Of a DNA stretch of 64,000 nt, positions 25,320-35,525 are shown piece after piece. The notes under the pieces were generated by a model. The model made no database searches and was not told where the DNA came from. It worked only from the letters and a program-made list of their open reading frames with translations. The DNA comes from Microbacterium tenebrionis (GTDB taxonomy: Bacteria; Actinomycetota; Actinomycetes; Actinomycetales; Microbacteriaceae): positions 1-64,000 of the forward strand of contig NZ_CAHJXQ010000010.1 of assembly GCF_903645325.1 (NCBI RefSeq), in the 5' to 3' direction. The first letter of the stretch is position 1, and every line of letters starts with the position of its first letter. Made by a program: the position numbers and the translations under genes.

Positions 25320-26003
25320 ATGAGACTCCTGCTCATCCGTCATGGCCAGACCCCGAGCAACGTCGCCGGCGCGCTCGACACGGCGCGGCCCGGCGCCCCG
25401 CTGACCGCGCTCGGTCGTGCGCAGGCCGCCGCGATCCCCACCGTGCTCGCGGCGGAGTCGCTCGACGCGGTCTACGCGTCGCCGCTGATCCGCACCCAGC
25501 TCACGGGTCGCCCGCTCGCCGACGTCCGCGAACTCGACATCGTCGTCCGGGAGGGGCTGGAGGAGATCTCGGCCGGAGACTACGAGATGCACACGGACGC
25601 GGACGCCGTCCAGGCGTACGTCGAGGCCGGATGGCGCTGGGTGAACGGCGACCTCGATCACGCCATCGCCGGCGGCGAGAGCGGTCACGACTTCTTCGAC
25701 CGATACGACGCGGCGATCGCCGAGATCGCACGGTCGCACGAATCCGCCGTCGTCGTGAGCCACGGCGCGGCGATCCGCGTGTGGGCCGCGACCCGCTCGG
25801 TGAACATCCCGTCGGCCGAGGCCGCACGACGCCGCCTGCAGAACACCGGCATGTGCGTGCTCGAAGGCGACCCCGAGGGCGGCTGGCTGCTCGAGGACTG
25901 GCGCGAGGAGCCCCTCGGGGGCACGGACCTGGAGGACAGGCTCGCGCACGATGTCACCGGGGAGCCCGAGGACGCCGAAGAGGTGATCGCCGAGGGGCGC
26001 TGA
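25320..26003 (+). CDS. Histidine phosphatase family protein
   Basis: A 227-aa protein of the phosphoglycerate-mutase-like superfamily. The catalytic His is in LLIRHGQTPSN (residues 4-14), with the second His in VVSHGAAIRVW near residue 143. Arg residues around YASPLIRTQLTGRP complete the phosphate pocket. This group removes phosphate from small metabolites; the exact substrate is unknown. It ends with a polar, acidic tail. Probably transcribed from its own leaderless start and stopped by the bidirectional terminator shared with rpsT. Confidence 0.9.
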   Translation: MRLLLIRHGQTPSNVAGALDTARPGAPLTALGRAQAAAIPTVLAAESLDAVYASPLIRTQLTGRPLADVRELDIVVREGLEEISAGDYEMHTDADAVQAYVEAGWRWVNGDLDHAIAGGESGHDFFDRYDAAIAEIARSHESAVVVSHGAAIRVWAATRSVNIPSAEAARRRLQNTGMCVLEGDPEGGWLLEDWREEPLGGTDLEDRLAHDVTGEPEDAEEVIAEGR

Positions 26004-26013
26004 CACGATACGA

Positions 26014-26048
26014 CGAAGGCCCGCCCCGCGAACGGGACGGGCCTTCGT
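26014..26048. terminator. Bidirectional terminator between phosphatase and rpsT
   Basis: CGAAGGCCCGCCCCG and CGGGACGGGCCTTCG pair with one wobble around a 5-nt loop. It lies between two convergent genes and suits both strands. Confidence 0.8.
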
Positions 26049-26061
26049 GAAACCGAGCGGC

Positions 26062-26322
26062 TCAGAGAGCGGCGACCTGCTTGGCGATCGACGACTTGCG
26101 GTTCGCAGCCTGGTTCTCGTGGATGACGCCCTTGCTGACGGCCTTGTCGAGCTTCTTCGAGGTGACCTTCAGCGAAGCTTCGGCAGCGGCCTTGTCGCCC
26201 TTGGCGATGGCCTCGCGGGTGCTGCGGACGAGGGTCTTGAGCTCGGACTTCACAGCCTTGTTGCGGATGCGAGCCTTCTCGTTGGTCTTGTTGCGCTTGA
26301 TCTGCGACTTGATGTTTGCCAC
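26062..26322 (-). CDS. rpsT: 30S ribosomal protein S20 (bS20)
   Basis: An 86-aa small basic protein that binds 16S rRNA near the 5' domain and helps early 30S assembly. The sequence begins [20 protein letters not shown] and is a helical bundle rich in Lys/Arg/Ala as in all S20s. Codon choice is skewed toward the optimal set, fitting high expression. The start is a GTG at 26322. The upstream region holds a TAGACT -10 at 26425-26430, which would leave a leader of about 95 nt, suitable for the autogenous control known for S20 in other bacteria (inferred). Confidence 0.96.
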   Translation of the reverse strand: MANIKSQIKRNKTNEKARIRNKAVKSELKTLVRSTREAIAKGDKAAAEASLKVTSKKLDKAVSKGVIHENQAANRKSSIAKQVAAL

Positions 26323-26424
26323 GCGTGACGCTTTCGTTCAGTGATTGATGGGAAGTGCCGTGAGCAGGAAGAGGGCTGCCTCCGGCGGTCGTGAGGGACG
26401 AACCCACACGCAAGCCAAGAATCG

Positions 26425-26430
26425 AGTCTA
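26425..26430 (-). promoter_or_regulatory. Probable -10 box of rpsT
   Basis: TAGACT on the minus strand about 103 bp before the GTG start. The distance implies a long untranslated leader. Confidence 0.4.
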
Positions 26431-26489
26431 CCAGGTCTCGCAGGAATCCATTGCGCGTCGCTCCCGCGAGGCGTGCGGATGCGCCGAGG

Positions 26490-26905
26490 ACGACCTTCAC
26501 GTGCTCATCGTGAGCTACACGGTCTTCGTGGTCGCGGCATCCCTCATCGCCGGGTCGATCTCGGATCGCACCGGCAGGCGCAAGCCGATCGTCATCATCG
26601 CGGCGCTCGTCCAGGCGCTGTCGGCTGTGCTGATCCTCATGTCGCCCACCTTCGTCGGGACGGCCATCGCTGCGGCGGTCAGGATGGCGCTAGCGACGGA
26701 TCTGCTTCCGCGTCCGGAGCACCACGCCCGCGACCTCGGGGTCGTGAACGTCGCAGCGAACCTCGGTCAGCTGCTCGGGCCGCTCCTCGGGGCGGGTCTG
26801 GTGGCCCTGGTCGGTGGATTCTGGCTGCTGTTCCTGGTCGCCGGCATCCTCTCGGTGCTCGGGGGCGGTCATGACGATCGCCGTGCGGGCTCCTGTGATG
26901 CCTCG
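26490..26905 (+). pseudogene. Decayed MFS transporter
   Basis: Two MFS-like blocks can be read. The first is VFVVAASLIAGSISDRTGRR with the loop 2-3 type motif (GxxxDRxGRR). The second is LGVVNVAANLGQLLGPLLGA and further membrane residues. Between them a stretch is missing: IAAAV runs directly into RMALATDLLPRP. At the G5 run at 26861-26865 the frame shifts; removing one G restores LGAVMTIAVRAP, the normal C-terminus. The N-terminal third is also absent. So there are at least three lesions: N-terminal loss, an internal deletion and a frameshift. Its 3' end overlaps the convergent hydrolase gene by about 35 bp. Confidence 0.8.
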
Positions 26906-27621
26906 CTCCGATGCAGCGTCGCGATCGCCACGTCCAGCAGGGCGTTGAAGACGCGCGGCCGCATGGCGGTGACCAGGTGCGAGGTGCGCGGCACCACGAT
27001 GAGTTCGGAGTGCGGGGTGAGCCTGCGGAACAGGCGCTCCTGCATCCGCAGCTGATCGAACTGGCCGTTGATCCACCACACCGGCATCGTGAGCCGGGTG
27101 AGGTCAGCGGCGAGGTCCAGGGCCCCCAGGCTCGCGAGGGCTGCGTCCTGCGTGTCGAGCGCGTAACCACCGGCGGCGAAGTCCGGTCGCGTCTCCTCGG
27201 GAATCGTCGCTGCGAGCACGCGTTCGGTCAGCCACATGCCCCGGTCGGGCAGGGCGTCGAAGGCTCGCGCGAGCGTCCGGTACGTGGCGAGCCCTGCACC
27301 GCGGGGGAACGCCGTGCACGACGCGCCGATGAACGCGGACACCGGGGGAGCGGCCTCCGATCCGGCGTACGCGACGGACACCAGGCCGCCCATGGAGTGC
27401 CCGGCCAGCAGCACCGGCCCGCGGCTCGCGGCTTCTTGCACGGCCTCGTCGATCGTCGCGAACGCGGCCCCGAGGGTGAAAGTCTCATCCATGCGCGACC
27501 CGTGCCCGGGCAGATCGACGGCGACGGCGGGCACGTCGCGCCCGGCGAGGTGCTCCATCTGCGCGCGCCACATCGTGCGCGAGGTGCGGATGCCGTGAAC
27601 GAGGACGACCTGGACGTTCAT
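26869..27621 (-). CDS. Alpha/beta hydrolase
   Basis: A 250-aa alpha/beta hydrolase. The oxyanion motif VLVHGIRTSRTMWRAQ is near residue 5, the nucleophile elbow is GHSMGG (Ser near residue 81), an acidic residue is in WWINGQFDQL and a His in PRTSHLV completes the triad. Such proteins are esterases or lactonases; the substrate is unknown. A longer ORF upstream is open, but ATG 27621 starts the fold and has TATGCT ending 6 nt before it, the leaderless layout. The 3' end runs into the decayed MFS gene on the other strand. Confidence 0.85.
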   Translation of the reverse strand: MNVQVVLVHGIRTSRTMWRAQMEHLAGRDVPAVAVDLPGHGSRMDETFTLGAAFATIDEAVQEAASRGPVLLAGHSMGGLVSVAYAGSEAAPPVSAFIGASCTAFPRGAGLATYRTLARAFDALPDRGMWLTERVLAATIPEETRPDFAAGGYALDTQDAALASLGALDLAADLTRLTMPVWWINGQFDQLRMQERLFRRLTPHSELIVVPRTSHLVTAMRPRVFNALLDVAIATLHRSEASQEPARRSS

Positions 27622-27627
27622 GGTCAC

Positions 27628-27633
27628 AGCATA
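27628..27633 (-). promoter_or_regulatory. -10 box of leaderless hydrolase gene
   Basis: TATGCT on the minus strand ends 6 nt before ATG 27621. Confidence 0.55.
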
Positions 27634-27675
27634 CGAAGGAGCGGGGCCGGTGGATGAACCACCGACCCCGCTCAT

Positions 27676-27688
27676 TTCGACAGGCTCA
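27676..27688. repeat. Solitary arm of the REP-like repeat
   Basis: TTCGACAGGCTCA matches one arm of the palindrome inside pabB. No inverted partner is nearby, so it is a half copy. It lies just downstream of the binding-protein gene stop. Confidence 0.5.
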
Positions 27689-27704
27689 ATGTCCCGTCAG
27701 AGAA

Positions 27705-29414
27705 TCACTTCTCCCAGCCCACGTTCTCCACCGGCTGGACGCCGAAGCCGTCCAGGCCCACGTAGGGCTCAGGGGTGAGGTTCGCAAGACCGGTCTTGAC
27801 AGCCGAGATCGACGGACCGTTGTAGAGCGGGATGAGGCCCCACTCCTGGAAGATCTCCGCCTCGAGCTTCATGGCCGCAGCCGTCTGCTCCTCAGCGGTC
27901 GGCAGGGACTCGACCTCGTCGTGGATGCGCTGATCGGTCTCCTCGTTCTGGACGCCCGAGAGGTTCAGGCCCATGTCCATGCAGTACAGCTGGCAGAACC
28001 AGGCCGCACCGAACGGGTCGGAGGAGGTGAAGCGCAGCGACGAGACGTCCCAGTTCTTCGAGGTGTAGTCAGCCGAGAAGTCAGTCGACGGACGGACGTC
28101 GATCTGGAAGTCGATGCCGACCTCCTTCATCTGCTGCTGCAGCGCCTTGGCAAGAGCCTCAGCGGTCGCGTCATCGCTCCACACGGGGTAGACGACCGAG
28201 AGCTTCTCGCCGTCCTTCTCGCGGATGCCGTCTTCGCCCTCGGTCCAGCCGGCCTCGTCGAGGAGAGCCTTCGCGTCGTCCGGGTTGTACTCCCAGCCGG
28301 CCTCAGCCAGTGCGTTGGAGTAGCCGGGCTGGAACGGGAACAGCGTCAGGGATCCTGCCGGCTCCTCCTCGTAGTCCAGGCCGTTCCAGGCGATCTGCTT
28401 CTGCTGGTCGATGTTGATGGCCTTGAAGAACGCCTCGCGGACCTTGACGTCAGAGAACTGCGGCTTCTCCGCGTCGACCTGGATCAGCGTGTTCGCCGTC
28501 TGGGTCGATCGGTAGATGGTGATGTCCTCCATGTCCTTGACCTGCTCGAGGCGGTCCTTGGTGCTCACACCGACCATGTCGATCTCGTCGGCCTTGAAGG
28601 CGTTGATCGAGGCCGAGGCCTCCATGCCCTGGAAGGAGACCTTGTCGAGCAGCGGCTCGTTGCCCCACCACTCCTCGTTCGGCACGAACGAGATGTATTC
28701 GGATTTGGCGTCGAACTCGTCGACCTTGTACGGGCCGGCGCCCCACTCGGGGTGCGGGTTGTCGATCATGGCCGTGTTGAAGGTCTCGGGGTCGGCCAGT
28801 GCCGGGTGGATGATGCCCGTGAGGAACGGCATCTCCGGCCAGGCGAACTCGCCGTCGAACTTCACGATCGCGGTCTTGGCGCTGTCGCCCTGCTCGACCG
28901 AGGTGATGGCCTTGTAGCCGTCGGTCGCGTTCGGGTTGAACTCCTCGTTCGTGCCGTTGTTGGCCTTCCAGGTCGCCTCGATGGCGGTCCAGTCCATGTC
29001 GGTGCCGTCGTTCCAGTGCGCGTCATCCGTGAAGGTGAACGTGATCTGGGTGTTGCCGTCGACCGTGTCGATCTTCCACTCGTCGAGGTACGCGTCGTTC
29101 TTGTACGGCGTGCCGTCGTCCTCCTGCAGGAGGATCTGCGGCATGTACCACGCGGCGACGCGGGCCGTGTCAGCGGAACCGTCTCCGTTGAACGCGTTCA
29201 GCTGCTCCGGGATCTCGTTGATCGGGAAGCGGACTTCTCCGCCCGTCTGCAGGTTCTCGCGGGGCTGCGGGTTGTAGTCGGCGAATGCGGTCTCGGTCGG
29301 CTCGTTGCCGCCGTCGCCGCTGCCGCCGTCGTTACCGGACGACGCACAGCCCGCGAGGGCAAGTGCGAGGGCTCCGCTGAATGCGATCGCCCCCATCAGC
29401 TTGTGCTGCTTCAT
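27705..29414 (-). CDS. Peptide/solute ABC transporter substrate-binding lipoprotein (family 5)
   Basis: A 569-aa binding protein of the DppA/OppA group. The lipoprotein signal ends LALALAGC with the lipid Cys at residue 23, followed by a Gly/Ser/Asp linker. The mature domain has the family start (TGGEVRFPINEIPEQLNAFN) and the mid-region motif YKVDEFDAKSEYISFVPNEE. It delivers peptides or other oligomers to the permease pair encoded upstream on the same strand. Its own promoter is likely: a TATTCT box lies upstream, an SD (AAAGGAG) precedes the ATG, and a 134-bp gap with a palindrome separates it from the ATPase gene. Binding proteins are needed in excess over the membrane parts. Confidence 0.93.
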   Translation of the reverse strand: MKQHKLMGAIAFSGALALALAGCASSGNDGGSGDGGNEPTETAFADYNPQPRENLQTGGEVRFPINEIPEQLNAFNGDGSADTARVAAWYMPQILLQEDDGTPYKNDAYLDEWKIDTVDGNTQITFTFTDDAHWNDGTDMDWTAIEATWKANNGTNEEFNPNATDGYKAITSVEQGDSAKTAIVKFDGEFAWPEMPFLTGIIHPALADPETFNTAMIDNPHPEWGAGPYKVDEFDAKSEYISFVPNEEWWGNEPLLDKVSFQGMEASASINAFKADEIDMVGVSTKDRLEQVKDMEDITIYRSTQTANTLIQVDAEKPQFSDVKVREAFFKAINIDQQKQIAWNGLDYEEEPAGSLTLFPFQPGYSNALAEAGWEYNPDDAKALLDEAGWTEGEDGIREKDGEKLSVVYPVWSDDATAEALAKALQQQMKEVGIDFQIDVRPSTDFSADYTSKNWDVSSLRFTSSDPFGAAWFCQLYCMDMGLNLSGVQNEETDQRIHDEVESLPTAEEQTAAAMKLEAEIFQEWGLIPLYNGPSISAVKTGLANLTPEPYVGLDGFGVQPVENVGWEK

Positions 29415-29513
29415 GGTGCTCCTTTCGCCTTTCGGCGTGTCATATTGCGAGAATAGTTCGCACCGTGGCGGAATTCGCCTGCTCGGAGTGAATGGCGCCT
29501 AACTGTTATCGGA

Positions 29514-29553
29514 CGGTGATGCTCTGTTACCGGCCGTTAACAGAGCATCACCG
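29514..29553. repeat. Long palindrome between the importer ATPase and binding-protein genes
   Basis: CGGTGATGCTCTGTTA and TAACAGAGCATCACCG are perfect 16-bp arms around an 8-nt centre. The arm on the high side overlaps the ATPase stop codon (29548-29550). A related motif, CTGTTATCGGACGG, starts at 29503. It could be a terminator, an attenuator or a regulator site. Confidence 0.7.
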
Positions 29554-31476
29554 GCCGACGGGTTCGGCCTGCATCGTCTCCGGGTTGAAGATCAGTCGTT
29601 CGCGCCCGCGCTCGATGTCGGGATCGGGCACGGGGATCGCCGAGAGCAGCGCCTTCGTGTAGGGATGCTTCGGGTTCTCGAAGATCTCGTCCACGTCGCC
29701 GTGCTCGACGAAATCGCCGAGGTACATCACCGCGACCCGGTCCGCGATGTGGCGGATGACCGACAGGTCGTGCGCGACGAACAGGTACGACAGGCCCAGC
29801 TTCACCTTCAGCTCGTCGAGCAGGTTGATGACGCCGGCCTGGATCGACACGTCCAGCGCCGAGACGGGCTCATCGAGCACGATGATCTTCGGGTTCGTGG
29901 ACAGGGCGCGGGCGATGCCGATGCGCTGGCGCTGACCGCCGGAGAACGCCCCGGGGAACCGGTCGATGTGGGCGGGGTTGAGACCGACGAGATCCATGAG
30001 CTCCCGGACGCGCCGGTGCACCTCGTCCTTGGGCGTGCCGATGGCGTGCAGCGGCTCGGCGATGACGTCGGCGACGGTCATGCGCGGATCGAGAGCGCCC
30101 ATCGGGTCCTGGAAGACGATCTGGATGTCGCGGCGGACCTGGCGCTCCACCTTGCGGCTGGTGATGTCGTTGACGCTCGTGCCGTTGATGATGATGTCGC
30201 CGCCGTCCTGCTTGACCAGATCCATGATCTGCAGCAGCGTCGTCGTCTTGCCCGAGCCGGATTCGCCGACGATCGCCATCGTCTCGCCCTCGCGCACGTC
30301 GAAGGTGACGTTCTTGACCGCGTGCACCTCGCCGACCTTGCGCTTGAGGAACGCGCCCTTCAGAAGCGGGAAGGTCTTGTTGAGGTTCCGGACGTCGAGG
30401 GTCACGGGGCGCTGCTCGCGGGGCGTGCGCGTCAGGTCGCTCTCCGGTGCCTCGTGCACGGGATAGACCGGGAGTCCGCCGATCATCCCGCCGTCCGAGA
30501 TCTCATCCGCGCGGATGCAGGCGGCCTGGTGCGGTGCGCCGGTGCCGGTGGCGACGTCGACGAGGTCGGGTTCGCGCGTGCGACACGCGTCGATCGCGAT
30601 CGGGCAGCGGTCGGCGAACGGGCAGGCGTCGGGCAGATCGATCAGCAGCGGCGGGTTGCCCTTGATGGGGACCAGCGGCTCCTTCTCGGCCTTGTCGACG
30701 CGCGGGATCGCTCCGAGGAGGCCGATGGAATACGGCATCCGCGTGTGGTGGAACAGCTCGCCCACGGGCGCGTGCTCGATGGGCTTTCCCGCGTACATGA
30801 CCATGACGTCGTCGGCCATGCGCGCGACGACGCCCATGTCGTGGGTGATCATGATGGTCGCGGCGCCCGTCTCCTGCTGCGCCTTCTCGATCAGGTCGAG
30901 GATCTGCGCCTGGATCGTGACGTCGAGCGCGGTGGTCGGCTCGTCGGCGATGATCAGCTTCGGGTTGTTCGCCATCGCGATGGCGATGACGACGCGCTGA
31001 CGCATGCCGCCGGAGAACTCGTGCGGGAAGCCCTTCATGCGCTTCTCCGGCTGCGAGATCCCGACGAGTGTCAGCAGCTCGATCGCGCGGTCCCACGCCT
31101 GCTTCTTGGTGAGGCCGCGGTGCACCGTGAGCGCCTCGATCAGCTGGTCGCCGATCGTGAACACCGGGGTCAGCGAGGTCAGCGGGTCCTGGAAGATCAT
31201 CGCGAGACCGTTGCCGCGGATCACCGACATCTGCTTGTCGGACTTGCCCAGAAGCTCCTGGCCGTCGTAGATGATCGAACCGGTGACCTTGGCGTTCTCG
31301 TCGAGCAGGCCCATGATCGCGAGAGACGTGACGGACTTGCCGGAGCCGGACTCGCCGACGATGCCGAGGGTCTTGCCCTCTTCCAGGTCGAACGAGACGC
31401 CGCGCACGGCATCCACGCGCCCGGCCTCGGAGGCGAAACTGACCTTGAGGTCGCGAACGGAGATGATGGCGCTCAT
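29548..31476 (-). CDS. Fused double ATPase of a peptide ABC importer (DppD-DppF type)
   Basis: A 642-aa protein with two complete ABC ATPase domains joined head to tail. Domain 1 (about residues 1-300) has GESGSGKSVTSLAI, FSGGMRQRVVIA and LIIADEPTTALD, and the Cys-rich oligopeptide-type tail (CPFADRCPIAIDAC). Domain 2 (about 315-610) has GESGSGKTTTLLQI, FSGGQRQRIGIA and IIVLDEPVSALD. These correspond to DppD and DppF, which are usually separate. It drives transport with the two permeases upstream. The ATG at 31476 overlaps the dppC stop. A large upstream extension of the frame is an antisense-type shadow, not part of the gene. Confidence 0.92.
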   Translation of the reverse strand: MSAIISVRDLKVSFASEAGRVDAVRGVSFDLEEGKTLGIVGESGSGKSVTSLAIMGLLDENAKVTGSIIYDGQELLGKSDKQMSVIRGNGLAMIFQDPLTSLTPVFTIGDQLIEALTVHRGLTKKQAWDRAIELLTLVGISQPEKRMKGFPHEFSGGMRQRVVIAIAMANNPKLIIADEPTTALDVTIQAQILDLIEKAQQETGAATIMITHDMGVVARMADDVMVMYAGKPIEHAPVGELFHHTRMPYSIGLLGAIPRVDKAEKEPLVPIKGNPPLLIDLPDACPFADRCPIAIDACRTREPDLVDVATGTGAPHQAACIRADEISDGGMIGGLPVYPVHEAPESDLTRTPREQRPVTLDVRNLNKTFPLLKGAFLKRKVGEVHAVKNVTFDVREGETMAIVGESGSGKTTTLLQIMDLVKQDGGDIIINGTSVNDITSRKVERQVRRDIQIVFQDPMGALDPRMTVADVIAEPLHAIGTPKDEVHRRVRELMDLVGLNPAHIDRFPGAFSGGQRQRIGIARALSTNPKIIVLDEPVSALDVSIQAGVINLLDELKVKLGLSYLFVAHDLSVIRHIADRVAVMYLGDFVEHGDVDEIFENPKHPYTKALLSAIPVPDPDIERGRERLIFNPETMQAEPVGR

Positions 31477-32402
31477 GCGCGGCCTCCTGCAGCAGAGGTG
31501 GGATCGAGGGCGTCGCGCAGACCGTCGGAGACGAGTGCCATCGAGACGGTCAGCAGCGTGAGCGCCGCGGCGGGGAAGTAGAACAGCCACGGCGCGCTGG
31601 TGATCGTGTTCGCGCCGGAGCCGATGAGCGATCCCAGCGACACGTCGGGGATCTTCACGCCGAAGCCGATGAACGACAGGCCGGTCTCGGCCATCACGGC
31701 TCCGACGATGCCGAGCGTGAAGTTGATCACGAGCAGCGAACCGATGTTCGGGATGAGGTGGCGCAGCACGATCCGGAAGCCGCCGACGCCCATGTAGCGC
31801 GAGGCGTGCACGTACTCGCGCTCGCGCAGCGACAGGGCGGTGGTCCAGACGACGCGGGCGGGGAAGTACCAGCCCGTCACGAAGATCATGATCAGTGCGA
31901 TCACGCGCCAGTCGCCGCCGGAGCGGTTCGACAGCAGCGACAGGATCAGGAAGCTGGGGACGACCATCATGAAGTGGATCACCAGCAGCGTGAGCTTCTC
32001 GGTGCGCCCGCCGAAGTAGGCGGCGGCGGTTCCGATGATGGCCGACAGGATCGTCGTTCCCAGCGACACGGACACGGCGATCATGAGCGAGCGCTGCAGG
32101 CCGATGGCGACCTGGGCGAAGGTGTCGTTGCCGGATGCCGTTGTGCCGAACCAGTGGTCGGCGGAGGGGCCGGTGCCAAGGTTCAGGAAGTCGAGCTCGA
32201 TGTGGTCGTATCGGGCGATCAGCGGTCCGATGATGGCGAACAGCACGAGCAGCACGAAGATGATGATGCCGCCGACGGCCGGCTTGTTGCGCATGAAGCG
32301 GCGGGTGTAGAGGGTCCACTTCGACATCGGCTTGCCGCTCTTGCCCCGCTCGGGGGCAGCCGGCTCGGCGACGGTGACGCTGGGGTCGATCATTTCACTC
32401 AT
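31473..32402 (-). CDS. Peptide ABC transporter permease, DppC type
   Basis: A 309-aa inner-membrane permease. The N-terminus carries the OppC-type segment (MSKWTLYTRRFMRNKPAVGG, then a long hydrophobic helix at about 40-62), and the EAA loop is seen in YVHASRYMGVGGFRIVLRHL. Six hydrophobic segments are visible. It pairs with the DppB-type subunit whose gene ends 2 nt upstream, and its own stop overlaps the ATPase start. A longer open frame upstream overlaps the DppB gene and is a shadow: ATG 32402 is the natural start. Confidence 0.93.
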   Translation of the reverse strand: MSEMIDPSVTVAEPAAPERGKSGKPMSKWTLYTRRFMRNKPAVGGIIIFVLLVLFAIIGPLIARYDHIELDFLNLGTGPSADHWFGTTASGNDTFAQVAIGLQRSLMIAVSVSLGTTILSAIIGTAAAYFGGRTEKLTLLVIHFMMVVPSFLILSLLSNRSGGDWRVIALIMIFVTGWYFPARVVWTTALSLREREYVHASRYMGVGGFRIVLRHLIPNIGSLLVINFTLGIVGAVMAETGLSFIGFGVKIPDVSLGSLIGSGANTITSAPWLFYFPAAALTLLTVSMALVSDGLRDALDPTSAAGGRA

Positions 32403-32404
32403 GC

Positions 32405-33388
32405 TCAGCTCACCCTCACTCGCGGGTCGAGGACCACGACGATGATGTCGGACAGGATCGCGCCGATGGCCACCATGACGGCGCTGAAGGCCGCGACCGC
32501 GACGACACCGTTGATGTCGCTTTTGACGATGGTCTCGATGAAGTACTTGCCCATTCCGTTCCAGGCGAAGATCGTCTCGGTCAGGATCGCGCCGGTGAAG
32601 ATGCCGGGGATGCTGAAGGCGACCTGCGTCGCGACCGGGATGAGCGAGGTGCGCAGCGCGTGCTTGCGGATCGCCTGCTGCTTGGTCAGGCCCTTGGCGC
32701 GTGCCGTGCGGACGTAATCGGCGTTGATGTTGTCCAGGAGCAGCGTGCGCTGGAGGAAGTGGGTTCCCGCGTAGCCCGTGATGACCAGGGCGATCGTGGG
32801 CAGGGTCACGTGCTGCAGTTTGTCGATGAGGACGGGGAAGAACCCTTCGACACCCTTGCTCGCCGCCCCGGTGACGAAGAAGATCCGGGCGCCGAACAGG
32901 TCGTTGATCGCGATGGCGAGAAGGACCAGGCCGAGGGCTGCGACGATGACGTTGATGTTCATCGTGATGATCGAGGTCGCCTGGCCGATGCGGTCGGCGA
33001 GTTTGTACTGACGCGATGCGGTGTACACGCCGAGCGCGATGCCCAGCACGGTCATGATCACCGTTGCGCCGAGAACCAGCTCCGCGCTCACCCACATGCG
33101 GTAGGCGATCTGCTCGTTGACCGATCCGCCTGTCGGGCTGACACCCCAGTCCCAGCGGAACAGGATCGAGCTGAACCAGTTCCACCACCGCTCCCAGATC
33201 GGCACGGTGTCGCTGAGGTTGCGCGGCTCGAGGAGGTTGACGATCTGCTCTTCGCTGAGCGGAGGGCGTCGACCGACGAAGTTGTTCCGGGGGTTCAGGA
33301 AGCCCCACGCAAGGAAGAACGTGATGTTGGTCGCCACCACGATCATCAGCAGCCAGCCGAGGAAACGGCGCAGGAGATACTTGATCAA
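32405..33388 (-). CDS. Peptide ABC transporter permease, DppB type
   Basis: A 327-aa permease. It begins with the DppB hallmark, a short basic start before a helix (IKYLLRRFLGWLLMIVVATN), and has the EAA loop DYVRTARAKGLTKQQAIRKH with TM helices on both sides. The TTG at 33388 fits the family start; the frame is open for 24 more codons to an ATG at 33460, but those residues are hydrophilic and unlike the family. The SD before the TTG is weak (GAGAAAG), so the ATG start remains possible. It leads the importer operon (permease B, permease C, ATPase) and is divergent from lepA. Confidence 0.9.
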   Translation of the reverse strand: MIKYLLRRFLGWLLMIVVATNITFFLAWGFLNPRNNFVGRRPPLSEEQIVNLLEPRNLSDTVPIWERWWNWFSSILFRWDWGVSPTGGSVNEQIAYRMWVSAELVLGATVIMTVLGIALGVYTASRQYKLADRIGQATSIITMNINVIVAALGLVLLAIAINDLFGARIFFVTGAASKGVEGFFPVLIDKLQHVTLPTIALVITGYAGTHFLQRTLLLDNINADYVRTARAKGLTKQQAIRKHALRTSLIPVATQVAFSIPGIFTGAILTETIFAWNGMGKYFIETIVKSDINGVVAVAAFSAVMVAIGAILSDIIVVVLDPRVRVS

Positions 33389-33605
33389 GGTGTTGTCTTT
33401 CTCTTTGCAGGCGCGCTCGGGATCGGCCGACGCAACGCAGAGTCGGATGTATTCAAACATCTCTGGCTCTCATGTGCGACCGATCCGGACAGCGTCTGGT
33501 ACGGAGTCGGGTTGCAACTGACACTCGGTGTCGCCGATCTGTACAGGGCAACCTCGCGAGACTATCACCGGTCATGGCGAATCGAGCATTAGGTGCGCCT
33601 GACCG

Positions 33606-33611
33606 TAGACT
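33606..33611 (+). promoter_or_regulatory. -10 box of lepA
   Basis: TAGACT ends 9 nt before ATG 33621, giving a very short or no leader. Confidence 0.45.
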
Positions 33612-33620
33612 GCTGGAGAC

Positions 33621-35471
<1,851 letters not shown>

Positions 35472-35478
35472 CAGGACG

Positions 35479-35494
35479 TGCCCCGTCCGGGGCA
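35479..35494 (+). terminator. Hairpin after lepA
   Basis: TGCCCC and GGGGCA arms around a GTCC loop, 8 nt after the lepA stop, followed by TCGTTC. Weak T-run. Confidence 0.5.
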
Positions 35495-35512
35495 TCGTTC
35501 AGGTAACGGAAG

Positions 35513-35518
35513 TAATCT
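35513..35518 (+). promoter_or_regulatory. -10 box of the DUF1990 gene
   Basis: TAATCT ends 7 nt before ATG 35526. Confidence 0.5.
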
Positions 35519-35525
35519 GGATCTC

